A stretch of DNA of 64,000 bases. It comes from Klenkia taihuensis. GTDB taxonomy: Bacteria; Actinomycetota; Actinomycetes; Mycobacteriales; Geodermatophilaceae. Each line of letters begins with the position of its first letter. Position 1 is the stretch's first letter. The stretch is from the NCBI RefSeq assembly GCF_900112525.1, contig NZ_FOMD01000002.1:186001-250000 (forward strand), in the 5' to 3' direction. The notes beneath the pieces are model-generated. The model ran no database searches. It was given only the letters and a program-made list of their open reading frames with translations, and was not told the origin of the DNA. Made by a program: the position numbers and the translations under genes. Below are positions 63,181 to 64,000 of the stretch, piece after piece.

Positions 63181-64000
63181 GCCGGCTGCTCCTCGGTGCG
63201 GTACTCGCGCTCGTCGGCGGTGAGCGCCATGAACGCCTCCTCGAGGGAGGCCTGGACGGGGGTGAGCTCGTGCAGTGCGATGCCGGCCTCCGCGGCCCGG
63301 TCGCCGACGACCTCCGCCGGCACGCCGCGGACCAGCAGCACGCCGCGCTCGGCGGACTCGACGACGACGTCGGGTCCGGTGAGCAGCCCGGCGAGCTCGC
63401 CGGCCCGCGGGCTGCGCACGCGGACGCCGTCGCCCCCGGCCCGGCGGATGAACTCGCCGGTGGGCACGTCGGCGACCAGCCGGCCCCGGCCCATCACGAC
63501 CAGGTGGTCGGCGGTCACCGCCATCTCGGCCATCAGGTGGGAGGAGAAGAAGACGGTGCGGCCCTCGGCGGCCAGCCGGCGGGCGAGGGTGCGGATCCAC
63601 AGCACGCCGTCGGGGTCCAGGCCGTTGACCGGCTCGTCGAGCACGACGGTGGCCGGGTCCCCGAGCAGCGCGGTGGCCACGCCGAGCCGCTGGCCCATGC
63701 CGAGGGAGAACCCGCCGACCCGCTTGCCGGCCACCGCCGTGAGCCCGGCGAGCTCCAGCACGGTGTCGACCCGGGCCCGGGGCAGGCCGGCCGTGGCGGC
63801 CAGTGCCTGCAGGTGGGCGCGGGCGGTGCGGCCGGGGTGCAGCGCCCGGGCCTCCAGCAGCGCGCCGACCTCGCGGAGCGGGTCCCGGTGCTCGGCGTAG
63901 GGCCGGCCGTTCACCAGCGCGGTGCCGGCGGTGGGCCGGTCCAGGCCCAGCACCATCCGCATGGTCGTGGACTTCCCGGCGCCGTTGGGGCCCAGGAACC
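63177..64000 (-). CDS. ABC transporter ATP-binding protein, 5' end cut off
   Basis: The N-terminal part, with the start codon, lies beyond the window. Walker A GPNGAGKST is present close to the edge. The signature is GGFSLGMGQRLGVATALL, Walker B is VVLDEPVNGLDPDG, and the switch His is in FFSSHLMAEM. The C-terminal extension of about 100 residues is usual for this drug-exporter class. First visible gene of the transporter/two-component operon. Confidence 0.95.
   Translation of the reverse strand, partial: FLGPNGAGKSTTMRMVLGLDRPTAGTALVNGRPYAEHRDPLREVGALLEARALHPGRTARAHLQALAATAGLPRARVDTVLELAGLTAVAGKRVGGFSLGMGQRLGVATALLGDPATVVLDEPVNGLDPDGVLWIRTLARRLAAEGRTVFFSSHLMAEMAVTADHLVVMGRGRLVADVPTGEFIRRAGGDGVRVRSPRAGELAGLLTGPDVVVESAERGVLLVRGVPAEVVGDRAAEAGIALHELTPVQASLEEAFMALTADEREYRTEEQPA

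Overview
This is chromosomal DNA from a very GC-rich actinobacterium. Most reading frames use G or C at the third codon position, GTG and TTG starts are common, and many neighbouring genes overlap through ATGA or GTGA junctions. From memory, the order of housekeeping genes matches two blocks of the Mycobacterium tuberculosis chromosome: ppx, DUF501, divIC, eno, mazG, mfd, then rplY/pth, prs, glmU, ispE, rsmA, rpfB, tatD, metG, rsmI, pmt, and separately FmdB, 5-FCL, galU, moeA/glp, rimJ. The composition and accessory genes fit Geodermatophilaceae (Blastococcus, Geodermatophilus or Modestobacter type), but that genus-level guess is inference. No phage, insertion sequence, CRISPR array, rRNA operon or replication origin was seen.

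Layout. 1-2.3 kb: secreted M28-type peptidase (cut by the window edge), an odd tRNA with anticodon UAA, and a family 5 uracil-DNA glycosylase. 2.3-13.2 kb: DUF4235, ppx, DUF501, divIC, eno, a membrane protein, mazG, a SurA-like lipoprotein, a DMT permease and mfd. 13.3-18.1 kb: a three-gene cell-surface module (polyprenyl sugar-phosphate transferase, a large secreted beta-propeller/FN3 protein, a membrane-anchored protein) that sits inside the housekeeping block. 18.2-29.8 kb: pth, rplY, prs, glmU, tRNA-Gln, ispE, rsmA, rpfB, a membrane protein, tatD, metG and another membrane protein. 29.9-38.9 kb: APC permease, corA, an AbiEi/DUF559 nuclease-like gene bracketed by two related 60-bp palindromic elements, rsmI, pmt, a MarR/MFS pair and an enoyl-CoA hydratase.

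39-43.7 kb: tRNA-Ala, then glpR-like membrane protein, rimJ-like acetyltransferase, glp/moeA and galU on the minus strand, diverging from 5-FCL across only 27 bp. 43.7-48.6 kb: a FadR-type regulator facing a MatC-type permease, a class III CoA-transferase and a fused AccD/AccA carboxyltransferase. This looks like an inducible operon for uptake and CoA activation of a small dicarboxylate such as malonate, with a perfect 10-bp operator dyad at the promoter. 48.6-55.7 kb: small metabolic and stress genes (AAA ATPase, MarR, FmdB/Ruc-like zinc ribbon, SAF protein, mscL, YbaK, VOC, hotdog, DinB), an unusual Pyr_excise glycosylase fused to a PUA/EVE-like domain, and a sirtuin.

55.7-64 kb: SRPBCC protein, ackA-pta (acetyl-phosphate/acetyl-CoA interconversion), a Pro/Gly-rich repeat protein, and a four-gene operon of ABC ATPase (cut by the window edge), permease, histidine kinase and LuxR-type regulator. 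The most interesting signals are the bracketed AbiEi/DUF559 gene, the class I tRNA with a UAA anticodon, the glycosylase-PUA fusion and the dicarboxylate operon.
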